From positions 1-19,303 of the forward strand of contig CALXON010000100.1 in the NCBI GenBank assembly GCA_944389985.1: 19,303 nt of DNA, read 5' to 3'. Both the position numbers and the translations under genes were made by a program. The notes under the pieces are model-generated. The model saw only the letters and a program-made list of their open reading frames with translations. It ran no database searches and was not told the DNA's origin. How positions within the stretch are numbered: position 1 is the stretch's first letter; each line of letters begins with the position of its first letter. Source of the stretch: an uncultured Spirochaetaceae bacterium (GTDB lineage Bacteria; Spirochaetota; Spirochaetia; Sphaerochaetales; Sphaerochaetaceae). Below are positions 7,006 to 15,220 of the stretch, piece by piece.

Positions 7006-9105
7006 CTGGCCTGATTCCTCTTTCTCTTTCCGGTCCTCTCCTCCATCCATACCGATGATCTTCATGAACTCCTCCTCAGATACGATCCTGACTCCAAGTC
7101 TCTCAGCCTCGGCCCTCTTGGAACCTCCGCCTTTGCCCGCAAGGAGATGGGTGGTCTTTGAAGTGACTGAGGATACGGTACGTCCGCCGCGCTTCTCGAT
7201 CTCCTTCAGCGCTTCAGACCGTGGATTGAAGTTCTCGAAGGATCCCGTTATGCACCAGACCTCTCCTGAGAGTGTTTTCTCAAGCTCCTCTTCCTTCTCA
7301 TCCATATCGGCACTGACATGAAGCCCGTGTTCCTGAAGGACAGCGACAGTCTCTCTCAGCCTCTCTGAACGGAACGCCTCAAGGATGTTGTGCGCTGTCA
7401 CATCTCCGATGGAGGGAATCGCTGTAAGGCCGGATGCGTCATCACTGTCCGCCGCCGCCATGATCTTCCCGATTGAATCAAAGCCGTTCGCAGCGAGCGT
7501 CTCAGCACTCTTCCTGCCTATGTCAGCAACTCCGAGAGAGGAGAGAACGACAGGGTAAGGCCGGCTCACACTCTCCCTGACACCCTTGATCAGCAGTGAG
7601 ATGCTCTTCTCGCCAAGGCCCGGAAGACCTGCTGCCTTTGTGAAATCCGCTGTGTAGATATCCTCGATGCTTCTCAGTATTCCAGCATTGTAGAGAACCT
7701 CCACAGTCTTAGGACCGAGGGTCTCAATATCCATCTGATCAGAGGACGCGAAGAACGAGATCCTTCCCTTCACCTGATCAGGACAGGTGTATTCAGGGCA
7801 GTACTGCAGTCCGCCGATCTTCACAAGCTCAGTACCGCAGCACGGACAGACATCAGGAATCCTGTATGTCGTATTGCCCTCTTCATTCTTCTCAATGACA
7901 TTCTCCACTGCAGGGATGACATCACCTCTCTTAGAAATGGAGACTGTATCGCCGATCGCGAGCTCAAGCTCGTCTATATACTCCTGATTATGAAGTGTGG
8001 CTCTCCGTATCGTCGATCCTCCGAGTTTTGTCGGGGAGATCTCAGCCACGGGAGTTATCCTTCCGGTGCGTCCGACCTGAACAGTGATCCCCATGAGTCT
8101 CGCCTCAGCCTGAGGTGACTCGAACTTGTACGCCACAGCCCATCTCGGATGATGTTCCGTATAGCCGAAACGCTCACGGACATCGAGCTCATTGATCTTG
8201 AAGACAAGTCCGTCTATCTCATATCCGAGAGAACGTCTTTCCTCTGTCTTCTTCTTTATGAATGTGTCTATTCCGAAAAAGGCATAGGCCTCACCTTCCA
8301 GTCCTGCACTTTGAAGTTTTGAGGCGGCAAGCTCTGCCGATGAATCGAAGAAAGCCAGATGGGGGTTGATCCTGAATCCCAGCTCCTTGAGCTTGGAGAG
8401 TATATGGAGATGATCGGGGGGAGTAAGGGACTTGTCGCCCCAGAAGCCCTCATAGCAGAAGATATCGAGAGGAACGAGTCCGGCCTCACTCGATTTCTGC
8501 CTCCGGACCGCACCTGCTGCAAGATTTCTGGGATTGGCCGCCTTCTTCGAATCATCGCTTTCCGATGCGTTGAACGCTTCAAATCCTTCCTTGCTGATAT
8601 ACACCTCTCCCCGCACGGCTATATCGATCTTCTCGGGTATCGACAAAGGAACGCTGTGGATCGTCATTATATTCGAGGTCACATCATTCCCGATAATGCC
8701 GTTACCCCTCGTGACAGCACGGACAAGGATTCCATCCTCATAGTAGAGAACCATTGATATGCCGTCGATCTTCTCCTCCGCTGCGAATGACAGCGCACCA
8801 CCCTCTTTCGATATCGAGCGGGAGAAGAAATCGAGAACGGACTGATCGGAGTATGCCTTGTCCAGAGACAGTACGGGAATCGTATGTCTGACTTCTGGAA
8901 AATCATTTGTGAGATCCGATCCGACACGCTTTGTGGGAGAATCAGGATGGGCATATTCCGGATACTCCCTTTCCAGAGCTGCAAGCCTGTCGGAAAGCCG
9001 GTCATACTCACTGTCCGACACGAGGGATTTCCCCTCCTTGTAATACTTGTCCTGATAGACTTTCAGCTCTTCCGTCAGTCTATCCATCTCTTCCTTGATA
9101 GCCAT
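6991..9105 (-). CDS. ligA: NAD-dependent DNA ligase
   Basis: The 704-residue LigA seals nicks in DNA during replication and repair using NAD+. All domains are present in order: Ia domain with YYKEGKSLVSDSEYDRL (about 21-37), the adenylation domain with EKIDG (Lys112 the adenylated lysine), RGE (165-167), EIDGLVFK (about 296-303) and the OB segment VGRTGRITPVAEI, a four-cysteine zinc finger (Cys420, 423, 436, 441), helix-hairpin-helix repeats (GLPGLGEKS, IPSIGDVTA) and a C-terminal BRCT domain (from about 613, GEVWCITGSF to SEEEFMKII). Length is normal. No strong Shine-Dalgarno precedes the ATG at 9105; an ATG at 9087 has AAGGA six bases upstream and is an alternative. It is the first gene of the minus-strand unit, divergent from the hydroxylase-like operon. 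Confidence 0.98.
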   Translation of the reverse strand: MAIKEEMDRLTEELKVYQDKYYKEGKSLVSDSEYDRLSDRLAALEREYPEYAHPDSPTKRVGSDLTNDFPEVRHTIPVLSLDKAYSDQSVLDFFSRSISKEGGALSFAAEEKIDGISMVLYYEDGILVRAVTRGNGIIGNDVTSNIMTIHSVPLSIPEKIDIAVRGEVYISKEGFEAFNASESDDSKKAANPRNLAAGAVRRQKSSEAGLVPLDIFCYEGFWGDKSLTPPDHLHILSKLKELGFRINPHLAFFDSSAELAASKLQSAGLEGEAYAFFGIDTFIKKKTEERRSLGYEIDGLVFKINELDVRERFGYTEHHPRWAVAYKFESPQAEARLMGITVQVGRTGRITPVAEISPTKLGGSTIRRATLHNQEYIDELELAIGDTVSISKRGDVIPAVENVIEKNEEGNTTYRIPDVCPCCGTELVKIGGLQYCPEYTCPDQVKGRISFFASSDQMDIETLGPKTVEVLYNAGILRSIEDIYTADFTKAAGLPGLGEKSISLLIKGVRESVSRPYPVVLSSLGVADIGRKSAETLAANGFDSIGKIMAAADSDDASGLTAIPSIGDVTAHNILEAFRSERLRETVAVLQEHGLHVSADMDEKEEELEKTLSGEVWCITGSFENFNPRSEALKEIEKRGGRTVSSVTSKTTHLLAGKGGGSKRAEAERLGVRIVSEEEFMKIIGMDGGEDRKEKEESGQLTLF

Positions 9106-9172
9106 ATTCCGGATTATAAGGCAAATACCCTCCTGCTGAACAGGCGGAAAAACCGGAGGGCGGATCCGGAAT
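9106..9172. promoter_or_regulatory. nested inverted repeats in the ligA / hydroxylase divergent region
   Basis: A perfect nine-base inverted repeat, attccggat (9106-9114) and atccggaat (9164-9172), encloses a second one, ccctcc (9128-9133) and ggaggg (9154-9159). The left outer arm touches the ligA start codon, so in a ligA transcript that begins to the right of 9172 the fold would bury the start region. As DNA it could be an operator between two divergent promoters. Which role applies is unknown. Confidence 0.4.
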
Positions 9173-9230
9173 GCCGGTACGAAGTATGCAATCCCTTGCT
9201 GAAACAGATGGCTGATGGTAAGCTCTGAGC

Positions 9231-11177
9231 ATGGCAGAGCGTAAGAACTTCTCGCGCTATAACATGCGCTGCGGCATACTTATCCGTGCCGAGGAAGGCG
9301 CTATGCGCATCGGAGAGATAAAGAAGCCGGAGACGGACTCAAGATATCTTTTCCTGACAGCCGATGACTTCTCAGACAGATGCAGCATCCCTGTCGGGGA
9401 CTCGGTGTATCCTCTCATGGCGAAAGGAAGGACATCCTTCCCCGGTGACATCGTCCTTGCCCTTTTCGCCCCGGACTACGAGAGCGCGGAACTCATGCGC
9501 AGGGACCTCGCCATTGAGTATGTGAAGGAAGAGGACACAGAAGAGGAGAAACCGGAGACTCCCCCTGACCTAGAGTACGGCTGGGGAGAGTTCTCCCCTC
9601 AGGAGGATGGCGAGAAGAAATACAGGACTACGGAATCGGAGTTCAGTCTCAGCCATGTCGTCCAGCCATCGTACATCAGATACACTGTCACAGCGTGGAT
9701 GGACAACGCCAACCTCCATATAGAGGCTCCCTGCGAATGGATGGAGCTTGTGAGGGTCGCGGTGGAGAGCACGACGGGCTATCCCGGAAAGAACATACAC
9801 ATCCATCCATCTCCATATACCGCGAAGCATGACGAGTATTTCATCACTCCTGCAGTCCTTGCCTCAATAGCGGCAATGGCCACGATAAAGACCGGACTTC
9901 CATCAGAGCTGAGGGATGAGGCGATATATTCCAGACCGGGCATACAGGTCAGGAGATCAACAATAACGGATGAGGAGGGAAAGCCTCTTTCTGAGACGGT
10001 ATCAATGTCAGTCGACATGGGAGCATGTCCGGTATTCCCTGAAGAATACCAGAGACAGGCCATGGCCGGTCTGATCCCGCCCTACTCCCTGAAAGAATTC
10101 AAGGGAACCGTATCCATACAGTGCTCCGGCCGTTACCCCGCCGCATTCGCAGGTTCTCTCGGCTACAGCGAGGCCGTGGCCTCAACGGAGTTCCACATTA
10201 CAAAGCTTGCGGAGGACGCATCCCTCACACCGTATCTCTACAGGGAGACCATGGAGAGGGAGAAGAGGAAATTCACTGACTACCTTCCCGGATTCGAGCT
10301 CGAGGAACAGAAGAAGACTGCAAGAAAAGCTGTCCAGATGAGCACATATGAACGGAAATGGAGCGCGAATACATTCCAGAAGAGGGATTTCGGACTTCTC
10401 GGGTACATCAGGGGAATAGGAATGGCCTCGGCTGCAGGTGTATCGGGATTCTCGACCGCATTCTCGAAGAAGACCGGATTCAGCGCGGTCATGACCTATA
10501 CGCAGAAGGGAAACATCACTGTGAACACCTCTGCCATATCACATCCGGGAATAATGAGAAGATGGAGGAAGATCATCTCCGACAGGATATGTCCTGAACA
10601 TCCTGAGCGTGTGATCTTCCTTGACTACAATCCTGAGACTGTCGATACAGGACCGGACGTACTTTCCCGCATCATCGCATCATTCACACCACAGCTTGAC
10701 AGCGCGGCGAAGAACCTCGCTGTACTGAAGGAGAGTGAGGCTCTGCCTGTATCACTCCGCTTCGACGCGGAGAACACATACTACCCCTGTGAGTTCGAGA
10801 ATGCAGGATACGGTACTGCTGTGTGCGAGGTGATGATCAGTGAGAGCGACTACATTCCGGTGGTCACTGAGCTCTGGGCCTCGTTCTCATTCCCGGACAT
10901 ACTCGACGAGACGACGCTCCTGGGATCCGTCAAACGTGCGTTCCTTCTCTCCCTTACGGAGAACGGTGTGACCATTCCTCCCGGCTTCAGAATGCACATC
11001 GACATAACATCGACAGGAACGGAAGGACCTGTCGCGTCGGTAGGAGGACTTGTGAAGGCACTGACGGAGGGTGCTCTTGCAAACGCGCTCTATCAGGCGG
11101 GAGGAGCAAGGGCCGCCATACTTCCTGTATCGGCGGAGAGACTTGAGAAGGCTCTGAGAAAAGGAGGCAAGGAATGA
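9231..11177 (+). CDS. xanthine-dehydrogenase-like molybdopterin subunit, divergent
   Basis: A 648-residue relative of the large subunit of molybdenum hydroxylases, shorter than the usual 750-800. Family traces are the N-terminal a/b-hammerhead part (CGILIRAEEGAMRIGEI, LTADDF, GDIVLALFA), TGLPSELRDE and DEYFITPAVLASIAA, the PYSLKEF to YSEAVASTEFHI stretch, TGPDVLSR (473-480), and the end GALANALYQAGG with LPVSAERLEKAL. By eye, motifs that hold the cofactor have changed: GQG is SHPG near 437, FRGFG is FAGSLG near 306, and the catalytic GxGE is SVGG (603-606). It may therefore be an altered enzyme. The ATG at 9231 lacks a good Shine-Dalgarno; GAGGAAGG precedes an ATG at 9303, but homology already starts before it. 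The next gene begins four bases before the end. Confidence 0.75.
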   Translation: MAERKNFSRYNMRCGILIRAEEGAMRIGEIKKPETDSRYLFLTADDFSDRCSIPVGDSVYPLMAKGRTSFPGDIVLALFAPDYESAELMRRDLAIEYVKEEDTEEEKPETPPDLEYGWGEFSPQEDGEKKYRTTESEFSLSHVVQPSYIRYTVTAWMDNANLHIEAPCEWMELVRVAVESTTGYPGKNIHIHPSPYTAKHDEYFITPAVLASIAAMATIKTGLPSELRDEAIYSRPGIQVRRSTITDEEGKPLSETVSMSVDMGACPVFPEEYQRQAMAGLIPPYSLKEFKGTVSIQCSGRYPAAFAGSLGYSEAVASTEFHITKLAEDASLTPYLYRETMEREKRKFTDYLPGFELEEQKKTARKAVQMSTYERKWSANTFQKRDFGLLGYIRGIGMASAAGVSGFSTAFSKKTGFSAVMTYTQKGNITVNTSAISHPGIMRRWRKIISDRICPEHPERVIFLDYNPETVDTGPDVLSRIIASFTPQLDSAAKNLAVLKESEALPVSLRFDAENTYYPCEFENAGYGTAVCEVMISESDYIPVVTELWASFSFPDILDETTLLGSVKRAFLLSLTENGVTIPPGFRMHIDITSTGTEGPVASVGGLVKALTEGALANALYQAGGARAAILPVSAERLEKALRKGGKE

Positions 11178-11653
11178 AGATCGACTGTTCGATAGACGGA
11201 AAGACCCTCACACTTTCCCTCAATTCAAACAAGCCCTTGTCGCTGATCCTTTCAGAGAACATCGGTGATGGTGCCGCCGTCAATCACTGCAGAGGTGACA
11301 TGTGCGGACTCTGTGCGGTTCTTGTGAACGGAAAGCCGATGCTCAGCTGCATGGTCCCCGCTTTCGAGATCAGGGGAAAGGAGATAATCACATTCGAGAG
11401 CTTCCAGAAGACAAGGGCGATGAAGGACATAGAGAAGGCATATGAGCTGGTAGGCGCAGCTCCATGCCGTGAATGCTATGCATCCCGTACCATGATCTTC
11501 GAATCCCTCATATCAGACGGGGTCTCGGAACCGGAAGAGATAATAAAGGAGCTTTCCATCGTCAGATGTCCCTGCATGGACACGGAGGATGAGGTCAACA
11601 TAGTGCTGAAGGCAATAGATATAAGGAGGAAGAGACGTGTACGAAGGTCTTAG
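11174..11653 (+). CDS. [2Fe-2S] subunit of a molybdenum-hydroxylase-like complex
   Basis: The 159-residue protein corresponds to the small iron-sulphur subunit (CoxS/XdhC type) that passes electrons from the molybdenum centre to FAD. The plant-ferredoxin cluster motif is Cys39, Cys44, Cys47 and Cys59 (HCRGDMCGLCAVLVNG), and the second cluster in the helical domain is Cys98, Cys101, Cys132 and Cys134 (PCRECYAS and VRCPCMD). Both sets are complete, although surrounding residues differ from the usual GxCGxC and CRCTGY patterns. GGAGG lies upstream of the ATG, which overlaps the large-subunit gene by four bases; its 3' end overlaps the FAD subunit by 17. A basic tail (RRKRRVRRS) is unusual. Function in the complex is inferred from family and order. 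Confidence 0.88.
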   Translation: MKIDCSIDGKTLTLSLNSNKPLSLILSENIGDGAAVNHCRGDMCGLCAVLVNGKPMLSCMVPAFEIRGKEIITFESFQKTRAMKDIEKAYELVGAAPCRECYASRTMIFESLISDGVSEPEEIIKELSIVRCPCMDTEDEVNIVLKAIDIRRKRRVRRS

Positions 11654-12536
11654 TTCTCCGAACATCCACACGCCGCACAACATGGCGGAGTTCTCCTCGA
11701 TAATAACCCACTATCCATCATCAACGATGTGGGCCGGCGGCACATACATCATGACAAGGCCGGACGCCTATCCGTCGAAGGTGATGAATGCAGAGATCAT
11801 ATTCCTCGGGGAGATAGAGGAACTGCACAGATTCCAGAGAAATGACAGATTCGCGGAGTTCGGATCGATGGTGACGCTCGATGAGGTCATGAGTGTCGGA
11901 AAGGCTGTCCTTCCTAAGGTCCTCACAGACAACATAAGGGAGATCGGATCAAGACTCATCACGAGACGTGCGACTCTTGGAGGTGCGATCTCGACAAAGG
12001 GACTGACAACATCTTTCCCCGGGACCCTTGTGGCGCTTGATGCGAATGTCGAGATCAGGATGATCAAGAAAAAGAGGCTCCACTCAAGGTGGATGCAGCT
12101 GACAAGGCTTCTGGACAGGAACGGCACCATCTCACTTCCTCCGCAGAGCATGATCTCAAGAATAAGGATCGCGTTCACTGACAAGAACTGTCAGTTCTTC
12201 AGATCGACAGGTTCATTCATGACAGATCCGGAGAATGCCATGTCGGTCTCATTCACGGCATCCCTTGATCAGGATGTGCTGAACAATCCGACAATAGCCT
12301 TCACATACCCGAGCCATGGAATACTCTACTCAAGGGACATAGACAATGTGTTCTCATCACTCAGGTTCCCTCTGGATGAGAGTGAGAGAAGGAATCTCGA
12401 GATGATCATATTCACCTTCATCGATTCCTCATTCCAGGATCTCTCCGATCTTCAGAAGATCAGGACGAAAGGCATGCTCAGGGCCATTGTCGATGAGCTT
12501 AATGAGAAGACACTGACGATGCCGGTACAGGATTAG
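11637..12536 (+). CDS. FAD-binding subunit of a molybdenum-hydroxylase-like complex
   Basis: The 299-residue protein matches the CoxM/XdhB-type FAD subunit. The N-terminal domain shows MWAGGTYIM (31-39), the pyrophosphate-binding AGGT loop, then GSMVTLDEV and RRATLGGAIST (110-120), the second FAD loop. The C-terminal CO-dehydrogenase flavoprotein domain follows, with the QFFRSTGSF segment. Translation starts at GTG 11637, seven bases behind AGGAGG (11624-11629), inside the end of the iron-sulphur gene. With the two upstream genes it forms a large-small-medium set that would pass electrons from Mo to FeS to FAD and then to NAD+ or another acceptor. The substrate is unknown. Confidence 0.85.
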   Translation: MYEGLSSPNIHTPHNMAEFSSIITHYPSSTMWAGGTYIMTRPDAYPSKVMNAEIIFLGEIEELHRFQRNDRFAEFGSMVTLDEVMSVGKAVLPKVLTDNIREIGSRLITRRATLGGAISTKGLTTSFPGTLVALDANVEIRMIKKKRLHSRWMQLTRLLDRNGTISLPPQSMISRIRIAFTDKNCQFFRSTGSFMTDPENAMSVSFTASLDQDVLNNPTIAFTYPSHGILYSRDIDNVFSSLRFPLDESERRNLEMIIFTFIDSSFQDLSDLQKIRTKGMLRAIVDELNEKTLTMPVQD

Positions 12537-12544
12537 GAGGTTTC

Positions 12545-12886
12545 ATGGATATCAAGGTGAAGATGAACGGAAGGATATTCAGCGCAGAACTCTTTGATAC
12601 GGAGTCCGGCAAGGCATTTCATGCACTTCTCCCCCTCTCATTCGAAATGGAGGATACGGATGGATGCATGAAGACAAGATATCTTTCAAAGAAACTTCCT
12701 GTTAATGCAGAGTCATGCACTCCCGCAGCGGGGGACATCATCCTCATAGGAGCTTCCTGCCTGAACATCGTCTATGAGGACATTGGCGTGGCAAAGAACT
12801 GCACGAGGATCGGCAGGATAGAAGAAAGCGGGGATCTCGCACCTGCTGCAGGCAGGAAAGATGCGGATGTGACGTTCTCCGCATGA
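12545..12886 (+). CDS. cyclophilin-like fold protein
   Basis: The 113-residue protein matches the family of small beta-barrel proteins annotated as cyclophilin-like (related to TM1367). Characteristic segments are VKMNGRIFSAELFD, AFHALLPLSFEMED, TRYLSKKLP, AGDIILIGASCLNIVYEDI and CTRIGRIE. Members share the barrel of cyclophilins, but prolyl isomerase activity is not established. It starts eight bases after the FAD subunit with a perfect AGGAGGT five bases before the ATG, so it belongs to the operon. Whether it acts on the complex, for example in assembly, is a guess from position. No signal peptide; cytoplasmic. Confidence 0.82.
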   Translation: MDIKVKMNGRIFSAELFDTESGKAFHALLPLSFEMEDTDGCMKTRYLSKKLPVNAESCTPAAGDIILIGASCLNIVYEDIGVAKNCTRIGRIEESGDLAPAAGRKDADVTFSA

Positions 12887-12894
12887 TATGCAGA

Positions 12895-12917
12895 GAGGAC
12901 AGCTGCATGCTGCCCTC
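12895..12917. terminator. hairpin between convergent operons
   Basis: gaggacagc (12895-12903) pairs with gctgccctc (12909-12917) with one mismatch around a five-base loop. It fills the 43-base gap between the stop codons of the cyclophilin-like gene and the GH28 gene. There is no clean T run on either side, so termination in both directions is only plausible. Confidence 0.45.
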
Positions 12918-12929
12918 CCTCCTGCTTTC

Positions 12930-14258
12930 TCAGAGTCCTTCAACCTCTTCCGAGTCCGCGATATCCACAGGACTGACCATCTCGGCTGTCATCTTCTCAT
13001 CAGCTGTCCATCTGAAATTGCTGAAGAGGATATTCTCCGCATTCCTCATGTAGACAGCGGTAAGAGGACTTTCTATGACCGAAGTTCCCTCACATGGTCT
13101 CAGATCATGGAGATTCTTGGGCCATCTTGTCTTGTGGCTTATATCTATCGAGATGTTCTCGAAACGGATACCGGAGATGTTGCCCTTCCCGTTTCCGTCC
13201 TTTGTGCCATAGACTGTTATGCCATTCTCCGTATCCGCCATGATGTTCATGAATACAAGGTTCCTCACATGGCCGATCTTCGTATCCTTCCTTCTCGGAA
13301 CGGCGGTGATGGCAATGGGTTCAGCCTTGCCCCACCAGTGATCAGAGGAGAACATCCTCGTCTCTATCGATATATTCGAGAATATGCAGTTCTCGACAGA
13401 GCCCTCATCCCTGAGCTGGATGGAGATTCCCCTGTTCGTTCCCCTGATGACACAGCCGTTGACGACGATGTTCCTGAAGAGCATGGTGCTCTCAGAACCG
13501 AACTTTATTGCAGCGCTTGTCGATGAGAGGATGCAGTTGGAGACTGTGATGTTCTGGCACGGACCATACTTCTTCGCACTCTCGGTGTTCTTGAATACAA
13601 TGCAGTCATCTGCTCCTTCGATGAAGCAGTTCGCTATCCTGACATTCTGGCAGTGATCCGGGTCGATACCGTCAGAGTTGGCAAGGCGTGTGTTGTTGTA
13701 GATACGGATTCCGTCTATGAGTACATCGCGGCATCCGATCATGTGTACTGTCCAGAACGCGCTGTGTGTCAGCGTGACATCCTTTATCGTGAGGTTATGG
13801 ACATTCTCCAGATAGAAAAGAGGCATCCTCGGATAGAATGAACCATCGATGTGCCACTTCGTCACCTTGCCGTAGAAGATCTCCTCATTGCCGTCGATCG
13901 TTCCGGAGCCGGTGATCCTCACGTTGTCCGCTCCAGCGGAATAGATGAAGTAGAGCTCTGGCTTTCCCTCATAGTCGCAGTTCTCATATGTAGGAACATC
14001 AAGAAGGACCTCCTTTCTCTCAGCTGAGAAGAGATTGAAGTCATCCATGTTGTCAGAAGCTTTCAGGACTGCTCCGTTCTCGAGGTGGAACTCCACATTG
14101 CTTTTCAGGACTATACTGCCAGAACGATAGACATGACCGCCGGGAAGAAGAACCCTGCCTCCGGTCTCCGAACAGGCATCTATTGCTTTCTGGATTGCTG
14201 ATGCGTCATTGGTCTTTCCGTCTCCGGCCGCACCGTAATCGATAATGCTGTATACCAT
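12930..14258 (-). CDS. glycoside hydrolase family 28-like (pectinase-type) beta-helix protein
   Basis: A 442-residue right-handed beta-helix protein of the polygalacturonase family. The start is IIDYGAAGDGKTNDASAIQKAI, the common N-terminus of this group, and helix rungs repeat as NVRIxxCxI. Of the GH28 active-site motifs, NSDGIDPD (194-201) and GADDC (215-219) supply the acidic residues. The usual GHG is replaced by AAIKFGSES and RIK by GISIQLRDE, as in many exo-acting bacterial members. No signal peptide is present, so it likely works in the cytoplasm on imported oligosaccharides. GGAGGT lies five bases before the ATG at 14258, and that ATG overlaps the amidohydrolase stop as TGATG; a GTG at 14261 is too close to the ribosome site. 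Expected substrate: galacturonide or related oligosaccharide. Confidence 0.85.
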   Translation of the reverse strand: MVYSIIDYGAAGDGKTNDASAIQKAIDACSETGGRVLLPGGHVYRSGSIVLKSNVEFHLENGAVLKASDNMDDFNLFSAERKEVLLDVPTYENCDYEGKPELYFIYSAGADNVRITGSGTIDGNEEIFYGKVTKWHIDGSFYPRMPLFYLENVHNLTIKDVTLTHSAFWTVHMIGCRDVLIDGIRIYNNTRLANSDGIDPDHCQNVRIANCFIEGADDCIVFKNTESAKKYGPCQNITVSNCILSSTSAAIKFGSESTMLFRNIVVNGCVIRGTNRGISIQLRDEGSVENCIFSNISIETRMFSSDHWWGKAEPIAITAVPRRKDTKIGHVRNLVFMNIMADTENGITVYGTKDGNGKGNISGIRFENISIDISHKTRWPKNLHDLRPCEGTSVIESPLTAVYMRNAENILFSNFRWTADEKMTAEMVSPVDIADSEEVEGL

Positions 14259-15172
14259 CACTTACCTCCGAAATAGATTCTAAGAGCATTGTCGTAGAAT
14301 ATTCTTCCGACATCGGATGCTGGAAGCGCATCCTTTATGTAATCAATGAACATCTTCACGGTCAGCCCCGGACGAGCGATCGTTGTCGGTACATCTGTTC
14401 CCCACATCAGCCGGTCAGGTCCCACGATATCGAGGGCGATACCGATGAACTCCTTCGCTGTCGGGAACGGATACTCCTCAGGTCTGACCTTCCAGTGAAG
14501 TGCCGCGAGGTCAAACGAGATGTTCTCACGGTTCATCACCGTAAGTCCCTCAGTCAGTTCCTTCCTGTGATTCCTTCTGGGGCTCATGAGATGACAGACA
14601 ACTATCCCGAGCTCCGGGAAGCTGTTCGCGATATGTCTTACCGCCGCTGGCTGGTTGCTGCCGTCGCCCGGGCTTCCGAGATCGAATGCAACCACGCCTC
14701 CGCGCTCTGCGATCCTGCCGTAAATATCCATCATGAACGGTGCATCAAGAGGGAAATCAGGGTGCTCTCCCATTATCCCGCAGCCTGTCGACATCTCGAA
14801 TTTGAATATGCTGAAACCGAGATCATCCAGAAGATGGGACAGTATCTTCTCATGGCTTCTGCAGAACGGATCAAGAGTGGCCGCAGCCTGGAAACGTTCC
14901 GGATACTTCTCCACCACCTCCTTGAGATAGTGATTGTCAAATCCCAGAAGGCCTCCCTGAAGGAGCACAGACCTCTCTATACCGTTCTCATCCATCAGAC
15001 GCAGAAGGGATTCAGCGGTGAAATCCCTGTCTCCGTATCCTTCCGGAACTATGTCCGCAACATCTCCTGTGGACCACATTGCCTTGCCGTTTCCTATCGC
15101 CCTGAGCTCACCGTCAGCACCGAATCCGGCAAGCGTTCTGAACACATGCGCATGCGCGTCAATTATTTTCAT
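14258..15172 (-). CDS. amidohydrolase-2 family hydrolase
   Basis: A 304-residue TIM-barrel protein of the amidohydrolase-related family (PF04909), which includes sugar lactonases and decarboxylases. Visible are DAHAH (5-9, first metal-ligand pair on strand 1), CHLM (His194, strand 6) and WGTDVP (Asp260, strand 8). At strand 5, where a His usually sits, the sequence is VAFDLGSPG, so a ligand may be missing, as in metal-independent members. It is translationally coupled to the GH28-like gene (TGATG). With that partner, hydrolysis of a sugar-acid lactone is a reasonable guess but not shown. No clear Shine-Dalgarno precedes the ATG at 15172. Confidence 0.8.
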   Translation of the reverse strand: MKIIDAHAHVFRTLAGFGADGELRAIGNGKAMWSTGDVADIVPEGYGDRDFTAESLLRLMDENGIERSVLLQGGLLGFDNHYLKEVVEKYPERFQAAATLDPFCRSHEKILSHLLDDLGFSIFKFEMSTGCGIMGEHPDFPLDAPFMMDIYGRIAERGGVVAFDLGSPGDGSNQPAAVRHIANSFPELGIVVCHLMSPRRNHRKELTEGLTVMNRENISFDLAALHWKVRPEEYPFPTAKEFIGIALDIVGPDRLMWGTDVPTTIARPGLTVKMFIDYIKDALPASDVGRIFYDNALRIYFGGK

Positions 15173-15220
15173 ATAGAGAAATACTAAGGTACGGAAACAG
15201 CGCTGTAAATCTGTGATTTC

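Noticed and set aside
9106..9230. Molybdenum-cofactor riboswitch upstream of the hydroxylase-like operon
   Set aside because: The region holds nested inverted repeats but I cannot match the multi-stem conserved core of the Moco motif. A covariance-model search would decide it.
12888..13526. 212-codon plus-strand open frame
   Set aside because: It lies wholly opposite the GH28-like gene, has no protein-like motif pattern and is explained as a shadow of that gene.
14495..15187. 230-codon plus-strand open frame
   Set aside because: Antisense to the amidohydrolase gene, whose family motifs are clear; composition is that of a shadow frame.
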